Source: Solicola gregarius
GTDB lineage: Bacteria; Actinomycetota; Actinomycetes; Propionibacteriales; Nocardioidaceae
Assembly: GCF_025790165.1 (NCBI RefSeq)
Contig: NZ_CP094970.1
Span: forward strand, 3,348,001 to 3,412,000
DNA length: 64,000 bases
Reading direction: 5' to 3'
In this document: positions 1 through 9,276 of the stretch, piece by piece
Layout: each line of letters opens with the position of its first letter
Position numbering within the stretch: the first letter of the stretch is position 1
Notes under the pieces: generated by a model
The model's database searches: none
Told to the model about the DNA's origin: nothing
The model's input: the letters and a program-made list of their open reading frames with translations, nothing else
Made by a program: the position numbers and the translations under genes

Positions 1-1536
<1,536 letters not shown>

Positions 1537-1551
1537 GTGCCGCAGTCTTCC

Positions 1552-1580
1552 ATCTTTTCTTGAATCATTCAAGAAAAGAT
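1552..1580. promoter_or_regulatory. Perfect 29-bp palindrome, probable FurA operator
   Basis: Two 14-base arms around one central base, AT-rich in a GC-rich setting, with half-site ATCTTTTCTTGAAT. It lies directly upstream of the furA start and downstream of the metallo-beta-lactamase-like gene. The position and AT-rich symmetry fit a FurA-type operator controlling furA-katG. Binding is inferred. Confidence 0.85.
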
Positions 1581-1589
1581 CTCGGGGGA

Positions 1590-2405
1590 TCAGGTGAGGT
1601 GGTCGAAGTCCCCGCGCACCCACGCCGCGTGTCGGTCCGCCGAGCGGCGTACGACCGCCCGCGCGTCCGTGGGTACGACGTTGTCGAAGTTGGAGTACAG
1701 CCGGTCGAACGCGAACTGCTCCACGTGATCGGCTATCCGCTCCACCACTGCTGCCGACAGCGGGATGCGGTTCGGGTAGCTGCGCATGAAGCTGACCGAT
1801 GTTCGGTCCGGGTTCGCGAAGATCGTGTCGCCGGCGAGGAGTACGCCGCGGTCGTCGGCTCCGTGTGCCCAGTGCACGACCGCACTGCCCGGGAAGTGAC
1901 CGCCCGGCTGGCTCAGCGTGACACCGGGAAGAATCGGCTCGGTGCCGGCCCAGGTCCGGATCACGGGGTCGGGTCGCGCTACCCAATGCGCATCGGACTC
2001 GGAGACCAGCACCGGGGCATCGTTGAGCGCACGGCTCCACTCCACCTGCACACCGAACATGTGCGGATGACTGGCAACGATCGCGACGACATCGCCGAGC
2101 TCGCGTACGCGCGCCACAGCGGCGTCGTCGACGTATCCGGTCGGATCGAACAGTACGTTGCCGGCAGGCGAGCGGATCAGCTTCGTCATCTGGCCGATGC
2201 CCGCCTTCGGGCTGCTGGTGATGCCGTACAGATCCGGCTCGAGCTCGGTCACGTCGGTCGTGTAGCCGGAGTCGGCGAGCTCCTTCAGCGTCGTCCAGTG
2301 CTGACCGTCCGCCGGCACCCATTGGCGTTCGTCGGCGCAGATCGCGCAGACGTCGACCTTCTCCGCATGCTCCACCGCGCAGGTCGCGCAGATCCAGAAA
2401 CTCAT
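1590..2405 (-). CDS. Metallo-beta-lactamase-fold protein with N-terminal zinc ribbon
   Basis: 271 residues. The N-terminus has two cysteine pairs (CATC and CAIC), a small zinc ribbon, followed by an MBL-like fold. Where family members carry HxHxDH this protein has SHPHMFG, keeping two histidines but lacking the usual Asp-His. Later motifs GGHFPGSA and AGDTIF supply a His and an Asp. The metal site is therefore incomplete or altered, and I cannot name a substrate. The ATG at 2405 has a strong GAGGGGGA ribosome site. It ends 53 bases upstream of furA on the same strand, with the operator palindrome between them, so it is probably a separate unit. Confidence 0.8.
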   Translation of the reverse strand: MSFWICATCAVEHAEKVDVCAICADERQWVPADGQHWTTLKELADSGYTTDVTELEPDLYGITSSPKAGIGQMTKLIRSPAGNVLFDPTGYVDDAAVARVRELGDVVAIVASHPHMFGVQVEWSRALNDAPVLVSESDAHWVARPDPVIRTWAGTEPILPGVTLSQPGGHFPGSAVVHWAHGADDRGVLLAGDTIFANPDRTSVSFMRSYPNRIPLSAAVVERIADHVEQFAFDRLYSNFDNVVPTDARAVVRRSADRHAAWVRGDFDHLT

Positions 2406-2466
2406 GTTTCCCCCTCGGGCTCGGTGACGCTGAAGGCAGGCAGCGATCCACGATATCCCGTCGGCC

Positions 2467-2525
2467 GCGAGTGGCGCAGATTCGCTGCTCACACCGCTTG
2501 CGAGCAACGAACCTGCGCCACTCGT
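2467..2525. repeat. Intergenic hairpin, family A copy 1 (GAGTGGCGCA)
   Basis: Inverted repeat: CGAGTGGCGCAG at 2468-2479 pairs with its complement at 2513-2524. Pairing continues inward (TTCGCTGCTC against GAGCAACGAA, one mismatch) to a loop of about 11 bases. The same outer arms recur at 28431-28492 and 45440-45500. It lies between the VWA gene and the MBL-like gene, both on the minus strand. Confidence 0.85.
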
Positions 2526-2549
2526 GACGAGGTGCGACCGGGAGGCGGG

Positions 2550-4520
2550 TCAGCGGCGCGTACGGAGGTAGTCGCTCACGACGTACTCGCCCAGGCGCCC
2601 GACCTCCGGGGTGAACACCCGGCCGCCGTTGCGCCTCGCGACGGCATCGACGAAGCGGGCGAGTCCGGGGTCGTCTCCCAGCAGGAAGAAGTTCAACGTC
2701 GCACCGACCCGCGTCATCGCGTCGACCTCGGCGATCGTCGCGCGTACAGTCTCGGCCGTCGTCGGCCACGCGAACGCCGGGTACCCATCGGCCTCGAGGT
2801 GTGCGGTCGGCTCGCCGTCGGTGATTACCAGCACGACCGGTTCCGCCTCCGGATAGCGGAGGATGTGCCGGCGCGCGAGTGCCAGCGCATGTTGAAGGTT
2901 CGTACCCTGCTCCCACCCGGGCTCGACCTCCGCCAGCTCGGTCGGCGCGAGGGTACGCGCTGTCCGGGAGAAGCCGATCACCTGCAGCGCATCGGTCCGA
3001 AATCGCGTGTCGATCAGATGGGTGAGGGCGATCGCGGTCTGCTTCATCGGCGCCCAGCGGCCCTCGTGCACCATCGAGAACGACAGGTCGACGCACAGCG
3101 CCACCGCGGCCTGCGTACGCCGCTCGGTCTCCGCGACGGCGAAGTCCTCCGCCGCGAGGGCGACTCCGCGGCCCCGGCCGCCACCCGCCGAGGCGGTACG
3201 CAGCGCCGCATTGTGCAACGTACGTACGGCGTCTATGGGCCGCTCGTCTCCGAACTCCCAGGGCAAGGTCGCCCCCGTCCGCTCGTCGGCCGAACCAGGG
3301 CGTACGTCGTCGTGGTGGCCGACCCCCGAAGCGTCCAGACCGTTGAAGATCCGGCGAAGAGCCGACTCGCCGAGCCGGCGCATCGCCTTCGGGGTCAGGC
3401 TCGGGCCGTCGGCGTCGCGGGTGAGGTAGCCCTGCCGCTCGAGCTCGCGCTCGAGGTCGCGCAGCGCGTCGAGGTCGCGAGCGGCCGACGGCGGCAGCTG
3501 CCGTTCGAGCGCGTCGACGTCCACATCGTCGAGCGTGGCGCCGGGATAGTCCTGCGCGAGCTGCGCCTCGAGCCGCTCGATGTCGGCGAGATCCGCGACC
3601 GCGCCGACGGCGTCGCCGTAGCCGAGCGGAGTCTCGCCCCCGATCTGGTCGGTGCCCGAGTCGCGCATCATGCCCGGACGCAGGGCGCCGAGGTTGTCCT
3701 GGAGCTGGCGGAGCTCGCTCTCCAGGCCGACGTCGTCGCCGAGCGACTCCTGCATCAGTCGCTCGAGCTCGTCGCGCTGCTCCGGCGTGAGGGAACGCAT
3801 CATCCGGTCGGCAGCGGCCTGTCGCCGAGCCAGCATGTCGATCAGGTCGTCGGTGTCGCGCGGCCCCTCCGGAAAGAACTCACCGTGCTTGTCCATGAAC
3901 TCGCGGAAGTCGACGGTGGTGTCCTCGCCACTGGCGTGCTTCGCGAGCAGTGCGTTGAGGTCCGCGATCATGTCGCGGACACGGTCCATCGACCCCGGAT
4001 CCGCGCCGCTCAGCGCCGAACGCATTCCGGCGAACTGCGCATCCAGCACCTCGCGCCGCAGCATCGCGCGGATCTGCTCGTACGTCTGCGCGGCTTCGGG
4101 CGAGCGCCATTCGTACGACGAGAGGTCCTGTACCGCGCTCGCGACGTCGTCGGGAAGGTCGTCGAGCGTCATCTTCGCGAGCTCGGCGGCGGAATCGTCG
4201 TGGCGCGACAGCTCGTCGCGTTCGGCGGCAAGCGCCTGGTCGAGCGCGGCGCGTACGCGGTCGAGGGTGCCCGCGACGTTGCCCCGCCGGCGTAGCTCGT
4301 CACGGCGCTCGCGCAGCCGACGGCGCAGTTCGTCGAGCCCGGTGCGGCCCGATGCTCCGCGCCGCAGCAGGCGGTCGATCGCCTCGCGTACGCTCGCGCC
4401 CTCCATCACGTCGCGTCCGACCTCGTCGACGCTCTCACGTACGTCGAACGGCGGCTGCAGGGGGTCGCCGCCGCCGTGCCAGGTGCCGTAGCGGTACTGC
4501 CGTGGTCGGCGACCGTTCAT
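2550..4520 (-). CDS. VWA-domain protein, partner of a MoxR-type ATPase
   Basis: 656 residues. The N-terminal two thirds are charged and helical, rich in Asp, Glu and Arg, with likely coiled-coil segments and no catalytic motif I recognise. The C-terminal part is a von Willebrand A domain with an intact metal-adhesion site: DLSFSM, then a conserved Thr, then ITDGEPT. It sits downstream of the AAA+ ATPase on the same strand, the common MoxR plus VWA pairing related to magnesium-chelatase subunits; such pairs usually act in chaperone-like maturation of protein complexes or metal insertion. The client is unknown. The start at 4520 (MNGRRPRQYRYGTW) is the first Met after the tandem repeat. Confidence 0.85.
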   Translation of the reverse strand: MNGRRPRQYRYGTWHGGGDPLQPPFDVRESVDEVGRDVMEGASVREAIDRLLRRGASGRTGLDELRRRLRERRDELRRRGNVAGTLDRVRAALDQALAAERDELSRHDDSAAELAKMTLDDLPDDVASAVQDLSSYEWRSPEAAQTYEQIRAMLRREVLDAQFAGMRSALSGADPGSMDRVRDMIADLNALLAKHASGEDTTVDFREFMDKHGEFFPEGPRDTDDLIDMLARRQAAADRMMRSLTPEQRDELERLMQESLGDDVGLESELRQLQDNLGALRPGMMRDSGTDQIGGETPLGYGDAVGAVADLADIERLEAQLAQDYPGATLDDVDVDALERQLPPSAARDLDALRDLERELERQGYLTRDADGPSLTPKAMRRLGESALRRIFNGLDASGVGHHDDVRPGSADERTGATLPWEFGDERPIDAVRTLHNAALRTASAGGGRGRGVALAAEDFAVAETERRTQAAVALCVDLSFSMVHEGRWAPMKQTAIALTHLIDTRFRTDALQVIGFSRTARTLAPTELAEVEPGWEQGTNLQHALALARRHILRYPEAEPVVLVITDGEPTAHLEADGYPAFAWPTTAETVRATIAEVDAMTRVGATLNFFLLGDDPGLARFVDAVARRNGGRVFTPEVGRLGEYVVSDYLRTRR

Positions 4521-4547
4521 ACCTGGACTCCCGCGCTCGCTCGGCCG

Positions 4548-4740
4548 CTCATGTCCCTTGGTCGCGCTCGGTCGTCCGCTCGCGCCGCGGACGGCTCTCG
4601 TCCCTCGGGCCGGCCGCTTCGCTCGCTACCTCGCTCGCCGCTCATGTCCCTTGGTCGCGCTCGGTCGTCCGCTCGCGCCGCGGACGGCTCTGGTCCCTCG
4701 GGCCGGCCGCTTCGCTCGCTACCTCGCTCGCTGCTCATGT
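4548..4740. repeat. 93-bp tandem repeat between ATPase and VWA genes
   Basis: Two full copies (4548-4640 and 4641-4733) differing at only a couple of bases, plus the first seven bases of a third at 4734-4740, which contain the ATPase stop codon. The unit begins CTCATGTCCCTTGG. The period was checked at several anchor points. The unit is a multiple of three and open in more than one frame, but I see no start with a ribosome site and do not call it coding. Confidence 0.9.
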
Positions 4741-6132
4741 GCCGTACACCGCGCGTCCGTCGACCTCGTCCTTGGACAACCGTCGGGTCAGGTACAGGCC
4801 CTCCAGCACGAACTCGATCGCGGCGGCCGCCTGGCCCGGAGACACGGTGTCCTCCTCGACGCCGAGGCCGCTCAGGACTGCCGCGAGACCGTGTACGGAC
4901 CCCATCTGCTCGAGAAGGTCGGCCGCGGGTACGAGCGCGCCCGTCTCGACGACACCGCCCTCGGCGAAGTGGTCGACGAACGCGGCGAGGTCGATCGTTG
5001 CGAGCCGGTCGCGGAACGTGTCGGCGACGGCCACCCGGAGCAGGTGCCACAGCACCTCGTCCTCTCGACCCTCCTCACCCATCTCGAACTCGACCTTGCC
5101 GAGCAGCGTCGGGAGTATCTCCGGTAGGTCGCCGACCCGCGCGACCGGCTGCACCTCTCCCGTGAGGGCCGCCCGGCGCAGTGCGGAGGCGGCAGCACCC
5201 TCGGCGGCCGCGATGGCGAACCGAGCGGAAACGCCCGAGCGCTGGTCGATCTGGTTCGAGCCACGCATCTCGTACGCGAGCCGCGCGGTCACCTCGATCA
5301 GATGCCGCGGTACTGCGGCGACGAGCTCGGCCTCCTGCGCGATCAGCGCGACCTCGTCGTCGAGATCCTCGAGGTAGTGCGTGCGAATCTCCGCGCCGAA
5401 GCGGTCCTTGAGAGGCGTGATGATGCGGCCGCGGTTCGTGTAGTCCTCGGGGTTGGCCGAGGCGACCACCAGCACGTCGAGCGGCAGCCGGAGGTTGTAG
5501 CCGCGGACCTGCAGATCGCGTTCCTCGAGCACGTTGAAGAGACCCACCTGGATGCGTTCCGCGAGGTCGGGGAGCTCGTTGATTCCGAAGATGCCGCGGT
5601 TGGACCGGGGGAGGAGGCCGTAGTGGATCGTCTCGGGGTCACCGAGGCTGTGCCCCTCGGCGAGCTTGACCGGGTCGATGTCACCGATCAGGTCGCCGAC
5701 GCTGGTATCGGGCGTCGCGAGCTTCTCGGTATAGCGCTCGTCGCGATGCCGCCAGGCGATCGGCAGCTCGTCGCCGTGCTCCTCGATCATCGCGCGGGAC
5801 GCTCGGGTCAACGGCGCGTACGGGTGCTCGCCGAGCGGGGAGCCGTCGATGACCGGGGTCCACTCGTCGAGCAGCGTGACGAGCGTACGCATCAGCCGGG
5901 TCTTGCCCTGACCGCGTTCGCCCAGCAGGACGACGTCGTGGCCGGCGAGTAGGGCCCGCTCGAGCGCCGGAACCACGGTGTCGTCGAAGCCGACGATGCC
6001 GTCGAACGTTCGGTCGCCCGAACGCAGCCTGGTGAGGAGGTTGGCACGGATCTCGGCCTTGACGTCGCGGAGCTCGTGGCCCGAGGCGCGCAGCTCGCCG
6101 ATGGTCTTGATGTCGGGCTCAGAGGTCGCCAT
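4735..6132 (-). CDS. MoxR/magnesium-chelatase-like AAA+ ATPase
   Basis: 465 residues. The Walker A motif GERGQGKT is at about residues 71-78; the Walker B region and sensor stretch follow (GIFGINELPDLAERIQ, then VVASANPEDYTNRGRII), as in ChlI/MoxR ATPases. The C-terminal 200 residues are helical and unassigned. The VWA gene follows on the same strand across the 93-bp repeats, so the two should be co-expressed and work together. The ATG at 6132 has no ribosome site; a TAGATT -10 box ends seven bases upstream, which favours a leaderless message. Met further upstream in the frame lies beyond that promoter and is rejected. Confidence 0.88.
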   Translation of the reverse strand: MATSEPDIKTIGELRASGHELRDVKAEIRANLLTRLRSGDRTFDGIVGFDDTVVPALERALLAGHDVVLLGERGQGKTRLMRTLVTLLDEWTPVIDGSPLGEHPYAPLTRASRAMIEEHGDELPIAWRHRDERYTEKLATPDTSVGDLIGDIDPVKLAEGHSLGDPETIHYGLLPRSNRGIFGINELPDLAERIQVGLFNVLEERDLQVRGYNLRLPLDVLVVASANPEDYTNRGRIITPLKDRFGAEIRTHYLEDLDDEVALIAQEAELVAAVPRHLIEVTARLAYEMRGSNQIDQRSGVSARFAIAAAEGAAASALRRAALTGEVQPVARVGDLPEILPTLLGKVEFEMGEEGREDEVLWHLLRVAVADTFRDRLATIDLAAFVDHFAEGGVVETGALVPAADLLEQMGSVHGLAAVLSGLGVEEDTVSPGQAAAAIEFVLEGLYLTRRLSKDEVDGRAVYGT

Positions 6133-6139
6133 GGAAACG

Positions 6140-6145
6140 AATCTA
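6140..6145 (-). promoter_or_regulatory. -10 box for leaderless transcription of the ATPase gene
   Basis: TAGATT on the minus strand, seven bases before the ATG at 6132, with no Shine-Dalgarno sequence between. This spacing puts the transcription start at or next to the start codon. Confidence 0.55.
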
Positions 6146-6197
6146 CGACGCACCTGGTTGCACGGCCATCGCTTGGTGTCGCGGTACGCCGGCACAG

Positions 6198-7373
6198 ATG
6201 CGACAGTGGAACATGGTCGTCCCGATAGCGGCGCCGTCGATCGCCGCAGCGCTCGTGCTCACGCTCTGCCCAACCGCCGGCAACCCGTCGGAGGGGCAAC
6301 GTCCGGCGGCGCCTGCCCGACCCGCCCTCCAGGTCACCGCGGTCGTCCGTAACCTCGACATCGCGTGGGACCTCACCTTCCTGCCGTCGAAGGCGATGCT
6401 CTACACCGAGCGCGACCGCGAACGCATCTGGTGGCGTGGGTCATCCGGCCGGGCACGGGTGGTCGCGCGTACGCCGAAGGGTGTGTGGCACGGAGGCGAG
6501 ACCGGACTGATGTCGATCGAGGCCAGTCCGAGGTTCGCCGAGAACCGCACGTTCTACACCTGCCACGGCCATCGACGCGGCGGTACGCAGGACGTCCGCG
6601 TGGTCGTCTGGCGTCTGAACAAGCGCGCCACCAAGGCCCGCCAGGTACGTCCCCTCGTCACCGGCCTTCCGTCGACGTCGGGACGACACGGCGGCTGCCA
6701 GCTTGCGTTCGGCCGGCACGGCCGGCTGTACATCGGCACCGGGGACGCCGCGACTGGGACCAACCCGCAGAACCTGAAGTCCGGCGGCGGGAAGGTCCTC
6801 CGCGTCAACGCACGGACGGGCAAGGGCGTCGCGAGCAACCCGTTCGCCGGGGCCGACAACGCGATGAAGCGTCGCGTCTACACGTACGGTCACCGCAACG
6901 TCCAGGGCCTCGCCCGGCGTCCGGGAGCGGGGATGTGGTCAGTCGAACACGGTACGTACCGCAACGACGAGGTCAACCGTCTCCGCAACGGTGGCGACTA
7001 CGGCTACAACCCGGTGCCGGGCTACAACGAGTCGGTTCCGATGACCGACAACGGACTTCCGGGCAGACAGATCTCGGCGCGGTGGCGTTCGGGTAACCCG
7101 ACGATCGCGCCCTCCGGTGCGGCCTGGATGCGCGGCAAGCGCTGGGGCAAGTGGCAAGGTGCGCTGGCGATGTCCGTGCTCGGTGCCGAGCAGCTGCGCA
7201 TCCTGCGCTTCAACGGCAAGGGAAAGCTCGTCGGTCAGGCCGTGCCCAAGCGTCTGCGGGGCACGTACGGCCGGCTGCGTGCCGCCGTACTCGGGCCCGG
7301 GAACTCGCTGTACGTGACGACGGCGAACGGCGGCGGCAAGGACCGTATCCTGCGCATCCGGCCGCGGGGTTGA
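6198..7373 (+). CDS. Secreted PQQ-dependent sugar dehydrogenase family protein
   Basis: 391 residues, a six-bladed propeller of the soluble glucose/sorbosone dehydrogenase type. An N-terminal hydrophobic segment (IAAPSIAAALVLTLCP) indicates export; the Cys in it does not sit in a good lipobox. Family motifs: HGGETGLMSI, LYIGTGDA, GHRNVQGLAR, HGTYRNDEVN and PSGAAWM. Members oxidise sugars or related alcohols with PQQ, but many actinobacterial ones have no known substrate and no PQQ synthesis genes are in this window. The ATG at 6213 (MVVPIAAPS) is an alternative start. It is divergent from the ATPase gene, 65 bases away. Confidence 0.85.
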   Translation: MRQWNMVVPIAAPSIAAALVLTLCPTAGNPSEGQRPAAPARPALQVTAVVRNLDIAWDLTFLPSKAMLYTERDRERIWWRGSSGRARVVARTPKGVWHGGETGLMSIEASPRFAENRTFYTCHGHRRGGTQDVRVVVWRLNKRATKARQVRPLVTGLPSTSGRHGGCQLAFGRHGRLYIGTGDAATGTNPQNLKSGGGKVLRVNARTGKGVASNPFAGADNAMKRRVYTYGHRNVQGLARRPGAGMWSVEHGTYRNDEVNRLRNGGDYGYNPVPGYNESVPMTDNGLPGRQISARWRSGNPTIAPSGAAWMRGKRWGKWQGALAMSVLGAEQLRILRFNGKGKLVGQAVPKRLRGTYGRLRAAVLGPGNSLYVTTANGGGKDRILRIRPRG

Positions 7374-7378
7374 GACGC

Positions 7379-7453
7379 ACCTCCCGCCGAGGTACGTCGT
7401 CCTGCCAATAGCGGGGTCGCGGATCGGCGGGACGCCGTACCTCGGCGGGAGGT
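7379..7453. terminator. Long hairpin after the sugar dehydrogenase gene
   Basis: Perfect 18-base arms (ACCTCCCGCCGAGGTACG at 7379-7396, complement at 7436-7453); pairing continues inside with GTCCTGCC against GGCGGGAC. There is no T run. Its position six bases after a stop codon suggests termination or message stabilisation. It resembles the other long hairpins in the window in shape, but its sequence is seen only once here. Confidence 0.6.
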
Positions 7454-7528
7454 CGCCCGGCGATAAGGTGACGTCGCCCGCGTGACGTTCGGCCGTGGGC
7501 TCCCGACTCCATTCACCTGAGGAGAAGC

Positions 7529-8284
7529 ATGCAGCGATTCAACGACCGCGTCGCGATCGTCACGGGTGCCGCGCGGGGCATCGGAGCCGCGACGGCGAAG
7601 CGTTTCGCGAGTGAGGGCGCCAACGTCGCCGTCATCGACCTCGACGAGTCGGCAGCGGCAGCGACGGCGGAGTCGCTCGGTGCGGCGAAGGCGATCGGCA
7701 TCGGTGCCGACGTTTCCGACGAGGACTCTGTCGCGGCGGCCGTCGAGCGCGTCGTCGCCGAGCTCGGTGGCGCGCACATCCTCGTCAACAACGCGGGCGT
7801 CACCCGCGACAACCTGCTGTTCAAGATGAGCGCGGCCGACTGGGACACCGTGATGAGCGTCCATCTCCGCGGTGCGTTCCTGATGAGCCGGGCCGCGCAG
7901 CAGGTCTTCGTCGCGCAGAAGTACGGCAAGATCGTCAACCTGTCGAGCGTTTCGGCGCTCGGCAACCGCGGCCAGGCCAACTACTCGACCGCCAAGATGG
8001 GCGTCCAGGGCCTCACACGCACGCTCGCGATCGAGCTCGGCCCGTTCGGCATCAACGTCAACGCCGTCGCTCCGGGCTTCATCGTCACCGACATGACCGA
8101 CGAAACCGCCCGCCGGGTCGGCGTCGATCCGGAGACGTTCCGTGAGGCGGCGGCCGCGGAGACGCCAGTTCGTCGGGTCGGTCAACCCGACGACATCGCC
8201 ACAGCAGTGACGTTTCTCGCGAGCGACGAAGCGTCCTTCGTCGCAGGTCAGACGCTATACGTCGACGGTGGACGCAAGTTGTAG
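7529..8284 (+). CDS. fabG: FabG-like 3-oxoacyl-ACP reductase (SDR)
   Basis: 251 residues, a classical short-chain dehydrogenase. NADP-binding TGAARGIG near residue 13, NNAG near residue 90, catalytic Ser in NLSSVSALG and the Tyr-Lys pair in YSTAK. The C-terminal GQTLYVDGG is typical of FabG. It should reduce 3-oxoacyl-ACP or a similar ketone with NADPH in the cytoplasm. Actinobacteria have many FabG paralogues and this one stands alone, away from other fatty-acid genes, so the exact substrate is open. The ATG has a strong GAGGAG ribosome site. Confidence 0.88.
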   Translation: MQRFNDRVAIVTGAARGIGAATAKRFASEGANVAVIDLDESAAAATAESLGAAKAIGIGADVSDEDSVAAAVERVVAELGGAHILVNNAGVTRDNLLFKMSAADWDTVMSVHLRGAFLMSRAAQQVFVAQKYGKIVNLSSVSALGNRGQANYSTAKMGVQGLTRTLAIELGPFGINVNAVAPGFIVTDMTDETARRVGVDPETFREAAAAETPVRRVGQPDDIATAVTFLASDEASFVAGQTLYVDGGRKL

Positions 8285-8430
8285 ACGCACCAGGGCCGGC
8301 CGCAGGTTGCCTTCCCCGCTTGAGATTTCCACCACGCAGAGTGGTCGGTGTTTGCATTTTGCGGTCGGTCCCGCATATCGTTCTGCGGGTCACGGATCCG
8401 TCACGAGCGGCCGTGGCAGATAACTGCATA

Positions 8431-8616
8431 GCACGCCTGGTTATGCCGAATCCTGCCACCGAGGCGTGTGCTCCTATCGGACCTACTGACGTACCGCGGC
8501 AGGAGCGGGGGACCCACCTACCGCTTGGATCTACCAGCCAGGCTCGGGGTGTAGTCGCTCGCAGAGCGACGGGGCACCTTTTCCGCCCTAACCCGACAGC
8601 TCACCTCGCAGGCATG
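8431..8616 (+). ncRNA. c-di-AMP riboswitch (ydaO/yuaA type)
   Basis: Conserved ydaO-class boxes appear in order: CCGAATCCTGCC, GCGGGGGACCCA, GGGGTGTAGT, then CCTAACCCGACAGCTCACC and CTCGCAGGC. The closing helix pairs GCCTG (8435-8439) with CAGGC (8609-8613). It lies just upstream of an NlpC/P60 hydrolase gene, the usual target of this class in actinobacteria, where c-di-AMP binding lowers expression. The remaining upstream stretch 8285-8430 holds no gene that I can see and probably the promoter. Confidence 0.92.
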
Positions 8617-8632
8617 GAAAGGGACCCCTCTT

Positions 8633-9214
8633 ATGCTCGCGAGTACTCCACTGCGGCGTTTTGCCGCGCTGCCTGTCACTCTTCTTCTCGCTGGCGCGAC
8701 CGTCGTCGCGACCCCGCACACCGCGGATGCCGCCTCTCCTGACGCGGCCCGCTCCAACCACAAGATCCAGAAGGCGATGAAGGTCGCCAAGCGCCAGCTC
8801 GGCGACCCGTACGTCTACGGCGCGACTGGCCCGGGCTCGTTCGACTGCTCCGGTCTTACGTCGTACGCCTACCACAAGGCCGGCATCCGGCTCCCGCGTA
8901 CGTCCGACAGCCAGGCGCGTGCCGCGCGTTCGGTCTCCCGGAAGAACCTTCGCCGCGGCGACCTGATCTTCTTCCACAGCGGCGGCAACGTCTACCACGT
9001 CGGCATCTTCTGGGGTGCGCCCAACGGCAAGCGTCTGATCCTGCACGCGCCGCGCCCTGGCCAGAGGGTCAGCTTCTCCCGTCTGTGGACCAATTCCTGG
9101 TTCGCCGGCCGGGTCGGCCCGAAGCACAGTGCGCCGAAGATCAACGGCTTCAACAAGCGCCAGGGCAAGTCCGTCGCGCAGAAGCCCAAGACCGTCGGCA
9201 CGATCTCGTCCTGA
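8633..9214 (+). CDS. Secreted NlpC/P60 peptidoglycan hydrolase
   Basis: 193 residues. A signal peptide ends near TADAAS (about residue 35). One NlpC/P60 domain follows with the catalytic Cys in DCSGLTSYAY and the histidines in YHVGIFW and LHAPRPG. It cleaves peptide stems of peptidoglycan outside the membrane, in growth or division. No extra cell-wall binding or coiled-coil domain is present, so it is shorter than RipA-type proteins. The upstream c-di-AMP riboswitch ties expression to osmotic and wall homeostasis. The ATG at 8633 follows GGAAAGGGA at rather long spacing. Confidence 0.92.
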   Translation: MLASTPLRRFAALPVTLLLAGATVVATPHTADAASPDAARSNHKIQKAMKVAKRQLGDPYVYGATGPGSFDCSGLTSYAYHKAGIRLPRTSDSQARAARSVSRKNLRRGDLIFFHSGGNVYHVGIFWGAPNGKRLILHAPRPGQRVSFSRLWTNSWFAGRVGPKHSAPKINGFNKRQGKSVAQKPKTVGTISS

Positions 9215-9235
9215 CCCGACACGTAACCTCGATGC

Positions 9236-9266
9236 GGGGCCCTTACCGAGTTCGGTGAGGGCCCTG
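9236..9266 (+). terminator. Hairpin terminator after the NlpC/P60 gene
   Basis: GGGCCCTTACCGA pairs with TCGGTGAGGGCCC around a two-base loop, 22 bases after the stop codon. It lacks a T tract, as is common in actinobacteria. Confidence 0.65.
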
Positions 9267-9276
9267 CGCCACACTT

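Noticed and set aside
1560-4295. A 900-codon plus-strand open frame across the MBL and VWA genes
   Set aside because: It lies antisense to genes with clear domains, has no ribosome site and is a by-product of high GC with few stop codons. Similar long antisense frames occur throughout (for example 29077-32139, 60391-62424).
4548-4740. The tandem repeat as a coding extension or small repeat protein
   Set aside because: Open in several frames only because of composition, with no start site; the ATPase ends in a normal stop and the VWA protein has its own start.
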